Shown: piece after piece, positions 15,402-16,242 of the stretch
Numbering within the stretch: the first letter of the stretch is position 1
Layout: each line of letters begins with the position of its first letter
From: Bacteroidota bacterium
Lineage (GTDB): Bacteria > Bacteroidota > Bacteroidia > Chitinophagales > Chitinophagaceae
Direction: 5' to 3'
Assembly (NCBI GenBank): GCA_023386395.1
Contig: JAEWJV010000133.1
Span: 1 to 16,242 of the forward strand
DNA: 16,242 bases
Notes under the pieces: generated by a model
The model's database searches: none
The model's input: the letters and a program-made list of their open reading frames with translations, nothing else
What the model was told of the DNA's origin: nothing
Made by a program: the position numbers and the translations under genes

Positions 15402-15510
15402 GTGTTTATGAAGTTGTGGCATTTGAAAAACGTCAGGTTCAATTAACCACAAAAGCAAAATAGTGATTTATAGCTGAATGCTTAACGTCCTGCCACAATT
15501 TTATAAACAC
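15402..15510. repeat. 20-bp imperfect inverted repeat between the two right-end genes
   Basis: gtgtttatgaagttgtggca (15402-15421) and tgccacaattttataaacac (15491-15510) are reverse complements at 18 of 20 positions, separated by 69 nt. Together they occupy most of the 152-nt spacer. Some similarity (acgt words) continues inward. It could be a remnant of a small mobile element, a cassette boundary or an mRNA hairpin. No open reading frame of note lies between the arms. Confidence 0.6.
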
Positions 15511-15527
15511 AATGTTGTGCGTTCGTA

Positions 15528-16136
15528 CTATTTTCCGAACAGCCTGTACCAACCGTCTTTTAGTTTCCAATTATTTTTTGGCTTGGCGGCAACTCTCTCG
15601 TCAAAAGCTGCAATGTCTTCTTTGTCATCTGTGAACACAAAGGTGGTTGAAGGAGCACTAAAGAAATTTCTATAAACCCAAAATGTCACAGTTACAGAAT
15701 TTGTCTCCTTATTTCGAGAAATGCCAATGTCGTTGCCACCATTTGAAACAATTGGAAATTCATATGGTAGTTCACAAACCCAGTTGTTCCAGCTAACATT
15801 GGGTGTTAAGTGTCCGCTTTTAACCTGCTGAACTATTGCCACCCTTTTACTATAAAATAAATGCCAGTCTATTTTCTCGATCATCTCATGAACTATCCAA
15901 GGCTTAAAAGTCAGATAGAACAAAATGAGAAAAGTAGCAAAAGAAAGCCATGGGCGTCTTGTCTGTCTTTTGCGCTCCTTAATAAGTTTCCAAAGTTGGA
16001 CAATTGTCATAATTAGTAATGTCACCGAAACAAGTATCCATAAAAGTGTAACAATAAAATATGGAAGCAGATAATATTCAACGATCGTCAAGATAACCCA
16101 CCCGATAACTATATACAACAATGCTCGTCCTGTCAA
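15528..16136 (-). CDS. Small membrane protein with extracytoplasmic C-terminal domain, unknown function
   Basis: This 202-aa protein belongs to no family I can name. It has three hydrophobic helices (about residues 4-22, 27-46 and 63-81) with a very basic loop after the second (KLIKERKRQTRRP). A roughly 115-residue C-terminal domain follows, rich in aromatic residues and beta-prone, with WNNWVCELPYEF, GGNDIGISRNK, VTVTFWVYRNFFSAPST and DGWYRLFGK. The start is uncertain: TTG at 16136 is the most upstream candidate after an in-frame TGA, and other TTG codons follow closely. The stop is TAG at 15528. It lies in the same orientation as the UDG-like gene, but 152 nt of inverted-repeat DNA separate them. 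Small membrane proteins of this kind are often accessory or immunity-like, but nothing here proves that. The 106 nt upstream to the window edge show no clear gene. Confidence 0.65.
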   Translation of the reverse strand: MTGRALLYIVIGWVILTIVEYYLLPYFIVTLLWILVSVTLLIMTIVQLWKLIKERKRQTRRPWLSFATFLILFYLTFKPWIVHEMIEKIDWHLFYSKRVAIVQQVKSGHLTPNVSWNNWVCELPYEFPIVSNGGNDIGISRNKETNSVTVTFWVYRNFFSAPSTTFVFTDDKEDIAAFDERVAAKPKNNWKLKDGWYRLFGK

Positions 16137-16242
16137 TGATAAAGATTTATGCTGTTCCGATTGTCAGTTTGATGTGTCCCGAAGTATGGCTTACAACACA
16201 AAGATTTACGAATATTCCACGCAGTTCCAAAAAAATTGCCAT

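Noticed and set aside
15376..15527. Integron attC site or gene-cassette array at the right end
   Set aside because: A GTTRRRY-like core is visible on the minus strand, but no matching RYYYAAC with proper L boxes pairs with it, and no integrase is in the window.
16147..16242. End of a further minus-strand gene running off the window
   Set aside because: The frame is open for only 31 codons to the edge and shows no recognisable motif; chance is a sufficient explanation.

Overview
The window looks like chromosome from a member of the Bacteroidota, most likely the Chitinophagaceae/Chitinophagales. Supporting signs are a surface protein with PKD domains and a type IX secretion (gliding-motility type) C-terminal domain, the Bacteroidota-specific GlmU homologue, promoter-like TTG-N19-TAnnTTTG boxes, weak or absent Shine-Dalgarno sequences, and AT-rich intergenic DNA. 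The family-level placement is inferred from protein style, not from a database search.

Layout. Positions 231-3925 (minus) hold a large secreted surface protein that is split by a one-base frame change near 3467-3473. Divergent from it is an apparent two-gene unit: bioF (4144-5247) and an RsmF-like rRNA m5C methyltransferase (5252-6634). A LysM cell-wall protein follows (6656-7612). Next come three minus-strand genes: an aldo/keto reductase (7680-8675), sucD (8852-9721) and a beta-lactamase-fold serine hydrolase (9838-11004). There are good intrinsic terminators after the first two and a near-consensus promoter before sucD. Divergent again are a GlmU-like sugar-1-phosphate enzyme (11105-12271), tpiA (true start 12464) and a Wzx-like flippase (13236-14549). 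The right end (14550-16242) looks accessory: a cluster of palindromic repeats, a small protein with uracil-DNA-glycosylase-like sequence features, and a small three-helix membrane protein, with inverted repeats around and between the two genes.

Function. Most of the window is ordinary housekeeping: biotin synthesis, rRNA modification, TCA cycle, glycolysis and envelope precursor supply or export. Enzymes of one pathway are not grouped; bioF has no other bio gene beside it and sucD has no sucC. No complete novel multigene system is evident. The points most worth a second look are the frame change at a canonical -1 slippery heptamer in the surface protein, the folded 192-nt spacer before tpiA, the four-copy GCRCAAGTAYGC repeat at 14658-14769, and the accessory pair at the right end. 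No tRNA, rRNA, CRISPR array, transposase or integrase gene was seen.
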